DNA from: Archangium lipolyticum
GTDB taxonomy: Bacteria; Myxococcota; Myxococcia; Myxococcales; Myxococcaceae
DNA length: 64,000 nucleotides
Direction: 5' to 3'
Assembly (NCBI RefSeq): GCF_024623785.1
Contig: NZ_JANKBZ010000002.1
Location: 186,001 to 250,000, forward strand
Part shown: in pieces, positions 55,982 to 64,000 of the stretch
How positions within the stretch are numbered: the first letter of the stretch is position 1
Layout of the letters: the number at the start of each line of letters is the position of its first letter
Program-made: the position numbers and the translations under genes
Notes under the pieces: generated by a model
What the model was told of the DNA's origin: nothing
The model's database searches: none
Seen by the model: only the letters and a program-made list of their open reading frames with translations

Positions 55982-58234
55982 ATGCACGATACCGGGATGG
56001 ACCATGGTTGTGCCCGGCCGGTGGACCGGAGCCAGCTGAATACGTGCCCCGAGCAGAAGTGCGACCTCATCATGAAGGGCGGCGTGACGAGCGGAGTGGT
56101 CTACCCTCCCGCCATCCTGAAGCTGGCGCAGCGGTACCGCTTCCACGCGATTGGGGGGGCCTCCGCAGGTTCCATCGCTGCCGCTGCGGCCGCCGCGGCG
56201 GAGTATGGGCGGCAGACTGTGGCTGGGAAGGCACCTAGTGGGACGTCCCACGGCTTCATCCGGCTCGCGGAGCTGAATGATGAGCTGGCGTCGCCGGGCT
56301 TCGTGCGACGACTCTTCGAGCCCTCTTCGACATGCAGGCCTCTCTTCAACGCCATCCTGGCCTGGCAGGCCTGGGGGGCGAAGGATCGCAAGCGGGCCCT
56401 CAAGAAGGAGGAGCGCAGGTGGCAGAAGGCACAGCCGCGGAGCACGGCGCAGGACACGGCGAACCCGCCGGAGACGGAGCCCCCGGGGACGGAGCCGCAG
56501 GATGGAGCGCAGGCGCCTGGCGGGGGACAGGGCGTGCTCGGCTTCATACGGACTGTGGCGAGGCTCAACCTCGTCTGCCTGAAGTCGGTGCCGGTCTGGT
56601 ACATCCTGGGCGCGCTGGTGGGGTTGCTCGTGGGGGCGCTGCTGCTGGGGGGCAGCTTCGCTTGGCTCCTGAGGTGCTCTCAGGCGGCAACTGGCTGGTC
56701 CTGCGTGCTCGGTTGGGTCGGAGTCGTGTTGATGCTCGTGCTCTGGGGGGGGAGCCTCCTGCTGGGAGGGCTCCTCGCGAGCGGATTGGTCTTCAAGCGC
56801 ATCGTCGCCGCGCTGAATGACAAGGACGCGCACAAATTCGGCATCTGCCCGGGGAGCCGTGGCGCTGGTGCGCCCCTGGACCCGAGCAAGCCGCTGGTGT
56901 TGACGGACTGGCTGTATGTGCGCCTCAACGAACTGGCGGGTCGTGGGCCCGGGGACGCGCCCATCACGGTGAGTGACCTGAAGAAACTGAAGGACCTGAA
57001 GACTCCGGAGGAACAGAAGGTCCATGGCATCCACTTCAAGCTGGTGACGAGCAACCTCACGCTGGGCCAGCCCTACACGCTGCCCATGAGCCGCGGCAGC
57101 CGCTCGTTCTTCTTCAAGAAGAGCGAGATGGATCGGCTCTTCCCGAAGCCGGTCGTCGACGCGCTGGTGGCCTGGGGCAAGAAGAACCAGCCGGAGAAGT
57201 CCATCCGTATCCGTAAGGAGGACGAGGAGGAGTTCTTCCGCTTCCCCATGGGCGAGGACATCCCGCTGGTGGTGGCCACGCGGCTGAGCCTCAGCTTCCC
57301 GGTGCTGCTGAGCGCGGTGCGGCTCTACTCGGTGAAGCACGAGAAGTACCGGAAGCAGGGGGGAGTGCCCCAGACCATCAATTTGGCGACGGACCTCGAG
57401 GAACACTGGCTGAGTGACGGTGGCATCACCAGCAACTTCCCCATCCACGTCTTTGATGCCTGGGTGCCGCAGCACCCGACGTTCGGCATCACCCTCTACG
57501 ACTCGCCTTTGACCAAGGTGCTGGAGCAGCGCGAGGGGCACAAGCGTGAGAAGAACCCGCATGACGCCGTGTTACTGCCCTATCCCCATGACTTTGATAA
57601 GGCGCGGCCCCAGCGCACGGCCATCCAGGACACGCTGGGCTTCCTTCGCGCCGTCTTCGAGACGGCACAGAGTTACCGGGACAACGCGCAGGCGGGAATG
57701 CCCAGCTACCGCGAGCGCATCCTCCAGCTCTTCTTGGACGAGCACGAGGGCGGTCTCAACCTGGACATGGACAAGGACGTCATCCAGCACATCCAGGCCA
57801 AGGGGCAATGCGCGGCGCAGGAGTTGCTGGAGCGCTACGAGAACACGGACAGCGTCCACTTCTCCGAGCACCGCTGGGTGCGGATGCACGTGCTGATGGC
57901 GGAGTTGGAGCTCCAGCTCTTCGAGGTCCGCAAGCTGTTTCCTGGCGACACGTGGAAGGAGGAGCTGCGGGCGCGCTTTGACTCGCTCTTCAAGGAGCAG
58001 GTTGGCGCGCAGGCCCGGGAGGGTGGTTCGTGGTACAGGAACAAGGATCAGAAATGGTGTGATGAGGCCCGGAAGCGCCTGGATGCGCTGCTGGAGCTTG
58101 TCGATGAGTGGGACGAGTGCCAGCAGGCGTGGATGGGGGAGTACACGCCCACCGCGAACGAGGATCCGCGATTCTTCTTCGCCGCGCACCCACCCAGGCC
58201 CCAGGGCGTCCTCAAGGTCATTCCGAACCTGTGA
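55982..58234 (+). CDS. Patatin-like phospholipase with an internal membrane hairpin
   Basis: A 750-aa protein. The patatin lipase core is split. The oxyanion loop MKGGVTSGVVYPPAI (31-45) and nucleophile motif GGASAGS (Ser61) are at the start, and the catalytic Asp lies in LSDGGITSNFPIHVFD (Asp479), so the Ser-Asp dyad is complete. Between them are a charged stretch (130-180) and two to three hydrophobic segments (about 205-232 and 240-270), which would anchor it in the inner membrane. A helical C-domain (520-750) follows. Patatins are common killers of the host membrane in defence systems such as CBASS, but no nucleotide cyclase is beside it here. It could also be a self-contained toxin or a lipid-remodelling enzyme. 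ATG 55982 has GGGGAGCG upstream. Confidence 0.85.
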   Translation: MHDTGMDHGCARPVDRSQLNTCPEQKCDLIMKGGVTSGVVYPPAILKLAQRYRFHAIGGASAGSIAAAAAAAAEYGRQTVAGKAPSGTSHGFIRLAELNDELASPGFVRRLFEPSSTCRPLFNAILAWQAWGAKDRKRALKKEERRWQKAQPRSTAQDTANPPETEPPGTEPQDGAQAPGGGQGVLGFIRTVARLNLVCLKSVPVWYILGALVGLLVGALLLGGSFAWLLRCSQAATGWSCVLGWVGVVLMLVLWGGSLLLGGLLASGLVFKRIVAALNDKDAHKFGICPGSRGAGAPLDPSKPLVLTDWLYVRLNELAGRGPGDAPITVSDLKKLKDLKTPEEQKVHGIHFKLVTSNLTLGQPYTLPMSRGSRSFFFKKSEMDRLFPKPVVDALVAWGKKNQPEKSIRIRKEDEEEFFRFPMGEDIPLVVATRLSLSFPVLLSAVRLYSVKHEKYRKQGGVPQTINLATDLEEHWLSDGGITSNFPIHVFDAWVPQHPTFGITLYDSPLTKVLEQREGHKREKNPHDAVLLPYPHDFDKARPQRTAIQDTLGFLRAVFETAQSYRDNAQAGMPSYRERILQLFLDEHEGGLNLDMDKDVIQHIQAKGQCAAQELLERYENTDSVHFSEHRWVRMHVLMAELELQLFEVRKLFPGDTWKEELRARFDSLFKEQVGAQAREGGSWYRNKDQKWCDEARKRLDALLELVDEWDECQQAWMGEYTPTANEDPRFFFAAHPPRPQGVLKVIPNL

Positions 58235-58368
58235 GGGTGCAAGAGGGCTGCGCTCACTCCCGCCAACCGGCTTGCCGCGCGCAATCACGTGAGGTGCGCA
58301 TCCAGTAACTCACGAGTGTAAGCCGCAGCGAGAGGGAGACTCGCTGCCCGGGAAGCGCTCCATCGAGT

Positions 58369-58564
58369 CAGCAGCAAACTAGCAGCAAAATCCTTGGTGC
58401 CCTCGTGTACGAGCTGGGACGGCTGGACAGGCCCGGCTTTAGAAACCCGAATATTTACGTAGGCTTGTGAACCGCTGATAACCGCTGGATGCTCCCCTGC
58501 CTTGGTTCGGGACCAAGGGGTCGCAGGTTCAAATCCTGTCTCTCCGACCATTAAAAGCCCTGGA
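58369..58564 (+). repeat. 196-bp direct repeat, copy 2 (element right end plus att)
   Basis: Gap-free partner of 46654-46849. Together they bracket the RT-nitrilase, winged-helix, nitrilase and patatin genes. After AAAAGCCCTGGA the two copies diverge at once; only copy 1 keeps the terminator hairpin. Confidence 0.85.
58501..58550 (+). other. Attachment site: third copy of the tRNA-Pro 3' end
   Basis: 49 of 50 bases match 37384-37433 (one C to T in the acceptor stem). It is closer to the intact tRNA than the copy at 46786, so it may come from the more recent integration event. Confidence 0.9.
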
Positions 58565-58573
58565 TGACAGTCC

Positions 58574-59083
58574 TCAATGTTTCTGGGCCGGGGCTCCTTG
58601 GGCCGGCTTGGCCGACGATATCCCAGGACTGGCAGACAGCTCCATCTCCGTCAGCGGCCTCGCCGGAACGTCCGGCCTGGGCAGGTCCACGAGCACCTGC
58701 GAGTACAGCGCCAATCCCTCGTCCTGGGAGATCTGACCGAGAGCGAGCCGCAGTTCGAGGGTCTCGAGCTTCTTGCCCGCCTGATGGGCCTTCTCGATGG
58801 ACTCGAAGGAGCCCGAGGAGCGGACGAGGTTGAGACACGTGGCGGAGATCGCCGAACAGATGGCCGCCAACACGCAAAGGGTCTTCCAGACAGGGCCGGC
58901 CGACGGGCCGAACGCCTGAGCGAGAGTAACCCCACTGACGACCAGGACTGTTGCGAGCGCGCTGCAGACGATGCTGATGGTGTTGCGGCGGGCGGTACGC
59001 CGCTCGACGCCCCGAGCGTATGCCTCGAGCTCCTCACGCTTCCGTTGGACCCGCTTGTGCAGGACATGAGCCGCGTCCAGCAT
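58574..59083 (-). CDS. SLATT-like two-helix membrane protein
   Basis: A 169-aa protein: a basic helical start (HKRVQRKREELEAYARGVER), two membrane helices (about residues 36-60 and 66-88), and a helical cytoplasmic tail (KKLETLELRLALGQISQDEG). This is the layout of SLATT/DUF4231-type proteins, which often act as membrane effectors in nucleotide-signalling defence systems; the match is by layout only. AAGGAAGGA lies 6 nt before ATG 59083. Its stop codon is only 9 bp from the direct-repeat end, so it is either the first chromosomal gene beyond the element or the tail of another insertion. Confidence 0.65.
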   Translation of the reverse strand: MLDAAHVLHKRVQRKREELEAYARGVERRTARRNTISIVCSALATVLVVSGVTLAQAFGPSAGPVWKTLCVLAAICSAISATCLNLVRSSGSFESIEKAHQAGKKLETLELRLALGQISQDEGLALYSQVLVDLPRPDVPARPLTEMELSASPGISSAKPAQGAPAQKH

Positions 59084-59215
59084 GATTCCTTCCTTTTTCC
59101 AGGAGAAAAACGGTGCATTTCACCGTGTGCATCTCGTGGAGGGAGTCGGGTTCCGCCGGATGTGATCCGCGCTGACCTGGTGCTCCATCGGCCTCCTGCC
59201 TGCTGGCTTGGGGGG

Positions 59216-59974
59216 TCACGGACCGTGGGCTGGGATGTAGTGGTGCAGCGCGAAGGCCGCGCCCTGCGGGTCCTCGCACTGCGCGACACGGCCGCCACCG
59301 GGAACCTCCATCGGCCCGTTGGCCACCACGCCCCCGAGCGAGCGCGTCTTCTCGAGTGCCGCATCGAGGTCCTCCACGGAAAGGTAGAAGAGCCAGTGGG
59401 TGTGGACACCGGGAATGCGCGCCATGTTGGCCATGGCGCCCATGTCTCGCTCCCCGCCCGCCCGCGTGAACATCTGGTACGGGCCTACCGGGGGCGGCAT
59501 CTGCAGGGTCTTGGACTCCTTCCAACCGAACAGCTCGGCGTAGCTGGACCAGGCGCGCTCCCGGTCCGTCGTGTAGAGCTCATGCCAGACGATGGCCTCG
59601 GGCCTCCGTGCCTGGCCGCCGGAGCTCACGGCGAACACAGCGCCCTGGGCGTCCTTGAGCGTGGCAATGCTCTCACCCTCGGCCGTCCGCTGCACCGGGC
59701 CCAGCTGCTGTCCTCCGAGCGCCACCACGCGCCGCGCCGACGCCTCGACGTCCTCCACGCTGATGTGGCCGAGCCAGTGCGCCGGGGCTCCCTGGGCCCG
59801 CGCCCGCTCCGGCAAGGCCACGAGCGCACCCACGCGCTGCTCGCCCGCGAAGAAGGCCCGGGCGTCTCCCGAGCGCTGGACCCGCCATCCGACGACGGCG
59901 GCGTAGAACGCCTCCGCCTTCTCCAGGTCCGTGGTCCTCAGGTCGTATGACACGAACGCTCCGACTGTCACCAT
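59216..59974 (-). CDS. Two-domain VOC-family protein (glyoxalase/bleomycin-resistance fold)
   Basis: A 252-aa protein of two VOC modules, residues 1-125 (AFVSYDLRTTDLEKAEAFYA... HWLGHISVEDVEASARRV) and 130-252 (VWHELYTTDRERAWSSYAEL... HWLFYLSVEDLDAALEKT). Metal-ligand candidates (His and Glu) occur in both. Such tandem VOC proteins include dioxygenase-like and resistance proteins; the substrate is unknown. ATG 59974 (MVTVGAFVSYDL) with GAGGAAACG upstream is chosen over an earlier frame start at 60025. Confidence 0.88.
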   Translation of the reverse strand: MVTVGAFVSYDLRTTDLEKAEAFYAAVVGWRVQRSGDARAFFAGEQRVGALVALPERARAQGAPAHWLGHISVEDVEASARRVVALGGQQLGPVQRTAEGESIATLKDAQGAVFAVSSGGQARRPEAIVWHELYTTDRERAWSSYAELFGWKESKTLQMPPPVGPYQMFTRAGGERDMGAMANMARIPGVHTHWLFYLSVEDLDAALEKTRSLGGVVANGPMEVPGGGRVAQCEDPQGAAFALHHYIPAHGP

Positions 59975-60171
59975 CGTTTCCTCCTCTGATCGAGTTGTGC
60001 GCCACCTCATACCCGCCGCGGACACCAGCCAGGGTTGCTGGAGTGAGTGACCTGGTCGGGCAGGAGCATCGCCACTGTCACCGTGCCGTGGCGTGGGTGT
60101 AACACAGCCTTCAAAGGTGCCTGTCTATCCTCGCGCCGGTTTCTTCACCCCAGACCGTATTCGAGGACGAC

Positions 60172-62403
60172 GTGGACGAGCGCGTAGACATTTCCAAGCG
60201 GGGCCAGGATCCGGACGACATCGGTTCCAACGACTCGGGTAACCCGACCTTCGACTCGGTGTTGCATGCCCGCCTGAGCCGTCGCTCCATCCTGCGCGGC
60301 GGTGTGGGCACCGCGGCCCTGGCCCTCTTCGGTGGTCTGCCCCTGGTGGGCTGCGGCGAGGAAGGGGATGGCGGTGATGGTGGTGACGGTGACGGGCGCC
60401 CGCGCGAAACGCTGCTGGCCTTCAGCGCGGTCGCCAAGAGCCTGAACGACACAGTGACCGTGCCCGCGGGCTACACCGCCTCGGTGCTCTACCGCATGGG
60501 CGATCCGATCGCCCCGGGTGTCGCGGCCTACAAGAATGATGGCTCGGATGGCGACTACGAGAAGCGCGCTGGCGACCACCACGATGGCATGGAGTACTTC
60601 GGACTGAACGCGGCCGGTACGGCGCGCGATCCGAACGGCTCCGAGCGCGGCCTGCTCGCGATGAACCACGAGGCCATGTCCGACGAGGGCGGCCGCGTCA
60701 TCTTCATGCACCCCGCCGGCGGCAGCCCGAACAACGCCCGCGTCGCCGCCGAGGCGGACAAGGAAGTCGCCGCGCATGGCATCTCCATCGTGGAGGTGCG
60801 CAAGGTCAATGGCCGGTTCCAGTATGTGCAGGACTCGGCCTACAACCGCCGCATCACGCCGCTCACCCCGGTGGAGATCTCCGGCCCCGCGCGTGGCCAC
60901 GCGCTGATGCGGACCCGGTACTCGACCAGTGGCGTCGCCACGCGCGGCACCATCAACAACTGCGGTACCGGCTACACGCCCTGGGGCACGCTGCTCTCCG
61001 GTGAGGAGAACTGGGCCAACTACTTCGCCCGTGGTGCCAGCGATGACGCGGCTCGCGGCGACAAGAGCGTCGTGTCCCTGCGCCGCTACGGCAAGAACCA
61101 GGGCTCGACCAGCCGCCACGGCTGGGAGACAGCCGGTGCCGACGACAAGTACGCCCGCTGGAACATCAGCCAGCTCGGCGCGACCGCGCTCGACGACTAC
61201 CGCAACGAGATGAACACCTACGGCTACATCGTCGAGGTGGATCCGTACGGCAACACCACGCCGGTGAAGAAGCGCACGGCACTCGGCCGCTTCGCGCATG
61301 AGAGCGCCGCGTTCTCGAAGCTCGCGGCCGGCAAGCCGTTCGCGGTGTACATGGGCGACGACTCGCGCGGCGAGTACATGTACAAGTTCGTCACCAACGC
61401 CAGCTGGGACGCCGCCGATGCCAACGCCACCGACCGCATCGCCGTCGGTGACAAGTATCTCGACAACGGCAAGCTCTACGTCGCCCGGTTCAACCCGGAC
61501 GGCACCGGTGAGTGGATCGAGCTGAACATCGCCGACACGCGGATCGCCACGTATGCCGCCTACTCGTTCGCTGATCAGGGCGACGTGCTGGTGAACGCCC
61601 GTCTCGCGGCGGATGCGGTCGGTGCGACCAGGATGGACCGCCCCGAGTGGTGCGCCACGCATCCCACCACCGGCGAGGTCTATTTCACGCTCACCAACAA
61701 CAGCAACCGCAAGGTGGACGTGACGAGCTCGTCGCAGATGGTGGTCGACCCGGCCAATCCTCGCGCCTACGTCGACGTGCTCAACGGGAAGGAGGTCTCT
61801 CCGGGCAACCACAACGGCCACATCATCCGTATCCGGGAGAACGAGGGCGCGGCGACCGCCAGTGCCTTCGCGTGGGACGTGTACCTCTTCGGGTCGGAGG
61901 CGAACGCCGATGGCGCTCGCGTCAACCTGTCGAGCCTGACGGCCGACCAGGACTTCTCCAGCCCCGACGGCCTGTGGTTCAGCAAGGCCACCGGCATCTG
62001 CTGGATCCAGACCGACGACGGCGCCTATACCGATGTGACCAACTGCATGATGCTCGCGGCCCTGCCGGGTCAGGTCGGTGATGGAGGCAAGACCACGCTG
62101 ACCTACACGAAGGCCGACGGCTCCACGCTCAACGTCGACACCTTCGTCGGCAAGAAGCCCACGGCCGAGACGCTGAAGCGCTTCCTGGTCGGGCCGGTCG
62201 GCTGCGAGCTCACCGGTTGCGCGGAGACGCCGGACGGCAAGACGCTCTTCGTCAACATTCAGCACCCGGGTGAGAGCACCACCCTGGCCAACGTGACCAA
62301 CCCGGACAAGTTCACCAGCCACTGGCCGGACGGCGGCTCGGCGCGTCCGCGTTCGTCCACCCTGGTCATCACCAAGGACGACGGCGGCCGGATCGGCTCC
62401 TGA
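60172..62403 (+). CDS. PhoX-family (DUF839) exported alkaline phosphatase-like protein
   Basis: A 743-aa protein with a Tat signal (SRRSILRGG at about 36-44, then a hydrophobic stretch ending in a Cys, GLPLVGC). The PhoX/DUF839 beta-propeller follows, with DHHDGMEYFGL and LLAMNHEAMSDEGG, TPWGTLLSGEENWANYF, and HPTTGEVYFTLTNNS, and DNA coding for RPEWCATHP. PhoX enzymes use Ca and Fe to release phosphate from esters in the periplasm. Here a glycine/aspartate-rich linker (EEGDGGDGGDGDG) follows the Cys, so it may be a lipoprotein. GTG 60172 has GAGGAC 6 nt upstream. A strong hairpin follows the stop. Confidence 0.9.
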   Translation: MDERVDISKRGQDPDDIGSNDSGNPTFDSVLHARLSRRSILRGGVGTAALALFGGLPLVGCGEEGDGGDGGDGDGRPRETLLAFSAVAKSLNDTVTVPAGYTASVLYRMGDPIAPGVAAYKNDGSDGDYEKRAGDHHDGMEYFGLNAAGTARDPNGSERGLLAMNHEAMSDEGGRVIFMHPAGGSPNNARVAAEADKEVAAHGISIVEVRKVNGRFQYVQDSAYNRRITPLTPVEISGPARGHALMRTRYSTSGVATRGTINNCGTGYTPWGTLLSGEENWANYFARGASDDAARGDKSVVSLRRYGKNQGSTSRHGWETAGADDKYARWNISQLGATALDDYRNEMNTYGYIVEVDPYGNTTPVKKRTALGRFAHESAAFSKLAAGKPFAVYMGDDSRGEYMYKFVTNASWDAADANATDRIAVGDKYLDNGKLYVARFNPDGTGEWIELNIADTRIATYAAYSFADQGDVLVNARLAADAVGATRMDRPEWCATHPTTGEVYFTLTNNSNRKVDVTSSSQMVVDPANPRAYVDVLNGKEVSPGNHNGHIIRIRENEGAATASAFAWDVYLFGSEANADGARVNLSSLTADQDFSSPDGLWFSKATGICWIQTDDGAYTDVTNCMMLAALPGQVGDGGKTTLTYTKADGSTLNVDTFVGKKPTAETLKRFLVGPVGCELTGCAETPDGKTLFVNIQHPGESTTLANVTNPDKFTSHWPDGGSARPRSSTLVITKDDGGRIGS

Positions 62404-62413
62404 GCTCCTGGCG

Positions 62414-62442
62414 CGAGCGTCCCGGTGGGTCCGGGACGCTCG
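62414..62442. terminator. Two-way terminator between phoX-like and SDR genes
   Basis: CGAGCGTCCCGG and CCGGGACGCTCG form a perfect 12-bp stem with a 5-nt loop in the 42-bp gap between convergent genes. No long T-run follows, as is common at this GC content. Confidence 0.7.
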
Positions 62443-62445
62443 TCC

Positions 62446-63126
62446 TCACCAGGCGATGCGCTCGCCCCGGAAGCCGAAGAAGCTCCCGCTGTCCTCCGGG
62501 GTGAGCCGGTCGATGAGGCTGAGCAGACCCGCGACCGACTCGGCCACGGGGGTCGGCGCGTCCGTGCCCCCCATGTCGGTCTGGACCCAGCCCGGGCTGA
62601 GCACCACGGTGACGATGCCCTCGCCCCGCAGGTCCTGGGCCAGCGAGCGCGACGCCATGTTCAGCGCGGCCTTGGACATGCGGTAGCCATAGGCGCCACC
62701 CGTGGTGTTGTCGTGGATGGAGCCCAGCCCCGAGCTGATGTTGGCGATCTTCGCGCCCCGGGCGCGGCGAAGCATCGGCAGCAGCGCGCGGGTGACCCGC
62801 AGCGGGCCGAGCGCGTTCACCTCGAATGTCCGGGCCGCGTCTTCCAACTGATCGAGATCGTCCGGCCTGTTCCTCATGCCGGCGTTGTTGATGAGCAGGT
62901 CCACGGGCCCGTTCACCGAGTCCGCGAACGCGCGCACGCTCGTCTCGAGCGCCACGTCGCAGGCGCTGATCCGGAGCCGTCCGCCGGAAGGCTCCACCAG
63001 GGCGGCGAGCTCGCCCGCGCTCTCTGGCGTCCGGACTCCCGCATGAACGGAGTCGCCCCGGGCGAGATACTGGCGCACGAGCTCGAGACCAATGCCGCGG
63101 TTGGCTCCCGTGATGACGATCTTCAT
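62446..63126 (-). CDS. Short-chain dehydrogenase/reductase
   Basis: A 226-aa NAD(P)-dependent oxidoreductase. The cofactor motif TGANRGIG (residues 6-13), the structural NNAG (about 85-88), the Ser of ISSGLGSI (about 130), and YRMSK (Tyr and Lys about 146-150) make a complete classical SDR. The substrate is unknown. ATG 63126 starts the Rossmann fold at once (MKIVITGANRGIG). It lies 50 bp downstream of the LysR gene on the same strand and may be its target. Confidence 0.93.
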   Translation of the reverse strand: MKIVITGANRGIGLELVRQYLARGDSVHAGVRTPESAGELAALVEPSGGRLRISACDVALETSVRAFADSVNGPVDLLINNAGMRNRPDDLDQLEDAARTFEVNALGPLRVTRALLPMLRRARGAKIANISSGLGSIHDNTTGGAYGYRMSKAALNMASRSLAQDLRGEGIVTVVLSPGWVQTDMGGTDAPTPVAESVAGLLSLIDRLTPEDSGSFFGFRGERIAW

Positions 63127-63176
63127 GGCGGCGAGCCTACTGCAAGGGCGTGAGGGATGGACGGGGTTACGCCCGC

Positions 63177-64000
63177 TCATTTCCCCACGCGGGTGCTCGG
63201 CTGCCAGCGCTCGCGCAGGAAGTCGACGAACGCGCTCACCTTGGGCGACAGGTGCCGGCCGCCCGGGTAGACCGCGTGCACGGGCGTGCCGGGAGAGTTC
63301 CAGCCGGGCAGGACGCGCTGGAGCCGCCCGGAAGCGAGGTCCTCCGCGCAGGAGGGGGCGCTCAGCATCGTCACCCCGGAGCCCGCGAGCGCGGCCTGGT
63401 GCAGCATGTCGAAGTCGTTCACCGCCATCCGCGCGCGTACCGGCACCGTGATGGACCGGGCTCCCGACCGCAGCTCCCAGGTGCTGCCCTCCCGCCCTCC
63501 ACTGAAGACGAGGCAATCGTGCTGCTCGAGGTCCGCGGGCTTCCGGGGCAGGCCGCGCTCCTTCACGTAGGTGGGTGAGGCCACCACCACCCGTTCGATG
63601 TCGCCGAGCCGGCGGGCCATGAGCGTCGAGTCGGCGAGCACCCCGGCGCGCACCGCCACGTCGAACCCCTCGGCCACCAGGTCCACCCGGCGGTCGGTGC
63701 AGAGCATCTCGAGCCTCACCTCGGGGTAGCGGGTGAGGAACTCCGCCGCCAGGGGTCCGAGCACCGGGAAGTTGAGCGGGGCCGTCACGCGCAGCAGCCC
63801 GTGGGGCGCGGACTGCATGCGGGTGACGACCTGCTCGGCCTGCTCGGCCTCGGCGACCACGCGCGCGGCGTGCTCGAAGTAGGCGCGTCCCACCTCGGTG
63901 AGGCGCAGCTTGCGCGTGGTGCGCTGCAGCAGCTGCGCGCCCACCCGCGCCTCCAGCTCGGACACCTTCCGGCTCACGGTGGACTTGGGCATCCGCAGCG
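63177..64000 (-). CDS. LysR-family transcriptional regulator, 5' end cut by window edge
   Basis: The visible part, about 274 codons, begins in the recognition helix (MPKSTVSRKVSELEARVGAQ) and continues through RTTRKLRLTEVGRAYFEHAA, then the substrate-binding domain (LRVTAPLNFPVLGPLAAEFL onward). The first 25-30 residues of the helix-turn-helix lie beyond the right edge, so internal Met 63992 is not the start. LysR proteins of this close-knit type usually regulate a neighbouring gene, here probably the SDR or a divergent gene outside the window. Confidence 0.93.
   Translation of the reverse strand, partial: LRMPKSTVSRKVSELEARVGAQLLQRTTRKLRLTEVGRAYFEHAARVVAEAEQAEQVVTRMQSAPHGLLRVTAPLNFPVLGPLAAEFLTRYPEVRLEMLCTDRRVDLVAEGFDVAVRAGVLADSTLMARRLGDIERVVVASPTYVKERGLPRKPADLEQHDCLVFSGGREGSTWELRSGARSITVPVRARMAVNDFDMLHQAALAGSGVTMLSAPSCAEDLASGRLQRVLPGWNSPGTPVHAVYPGGRHLSPKVSAFVDFLRERWQPSTRVGK

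Larger units (their letters stand above)
58235..58573. other. Intergenic region with the third tRNA-derived junction
   Basis: These 339 bp contain direct repeat copy 2 (58369-58564) and the third tRNA 3'-end copy within it. No gene is seen; the minus-strand frame across it is antisense to the tRNA fragment. Confidence 0.7.

Noticed and set aside
55982-58234. CBASS operon with patatin effector
   Set aside because: No CD-NTase, cap2/cap3 or other signalling gene is adjacent; only the patatin is present.
60145-62322. 725-codon minus-strand open frame
   Set aside because: Antisense shadow of the PhoX-like gene, which has a Tat signal and family motifs.

Overview
The window looks like a stretch of chromosome from a large-genome myxobacterium of the Archangium/Cystobacter/Stigmatella kind. 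The reasons are very high GC with strong third-position bias, dense Ser/Thr-kinase and sigma-54/ECF regulation, a lysine/alanine-rich H1-like histone, a candidate lipoprotein toxin with immunity-type neighbours, and a CarQ/CarR-like sigma/anti-sigma pair. This is inferred from gene content only; no 16S or other marker is present.

Layout. (1) 1-2533: phosphoenolpyruvate carboxylase, cut by the left edge. (2) 2677-7784: three-gene minus-strand operon of a lipoprotein with a nuclease-like tail, a candidate immunity protein and a membrane protein. (3) 8123-20306: two GT-B glycosyltransferases, an ECF sigma factor, a sigma-54 activator without a sensor domain, and a minus-strand cassette of mostly unrecognised proteins (591, 208 and 976 aa, a 208-aa tail-collar protein, and a tandem GT2 glycosyltransferase). 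Three promoter regions here carry a -24/-12 sigma-54 element plus a shared palindrome, GGCA-N6-TGCC, repeated or half-repeated at exactly 29 bp. This looks like one regulon run by the local activator. (4) 20481-37102: housekeeping and envelope genes (CLC channel, ECF sigma/NrsF-type anti-sigma, desaturase, M50 protease, dusB, GH1, H1-like protein, NFACT protein, SprT-like protein, pyk, HD-GYP, rpe, response regulator). (5) 37357-58564: a tRNA-Pro(CGG) gene followed by an integrase remnant and two further copies of the tRNA 3' end at 46786-46835 and 58501-58550. The last two copies lie inside 196-bp direct repeats. I read this as two tandem integrations. (6) 58574-64000: a SLATT-like membrane protein, VOC protein, PhoX, SDR and a LysR regulator cut by the right edge.

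The most striking content is in the second tRNA-bounded segment (46850-58500). It holds a 1603-aa reverse transcriptase fused to a nitrilase domain (DRT type 1/UG1-like antiphage defence), a separate stand-alone nitrilase-fold protein with a complete Glu-Lys-Cys triad, a winged-helix partner protein apparently in the same operon, and a patatin-like phospholipase with a membrane hairpin. The stand-alone nitrilase plus winged-helix pair is the best candidate here for an undescribed defence module. The sigma-54-controlled tail-collar cassette at 12.5-20.3 kb is the second candidate.
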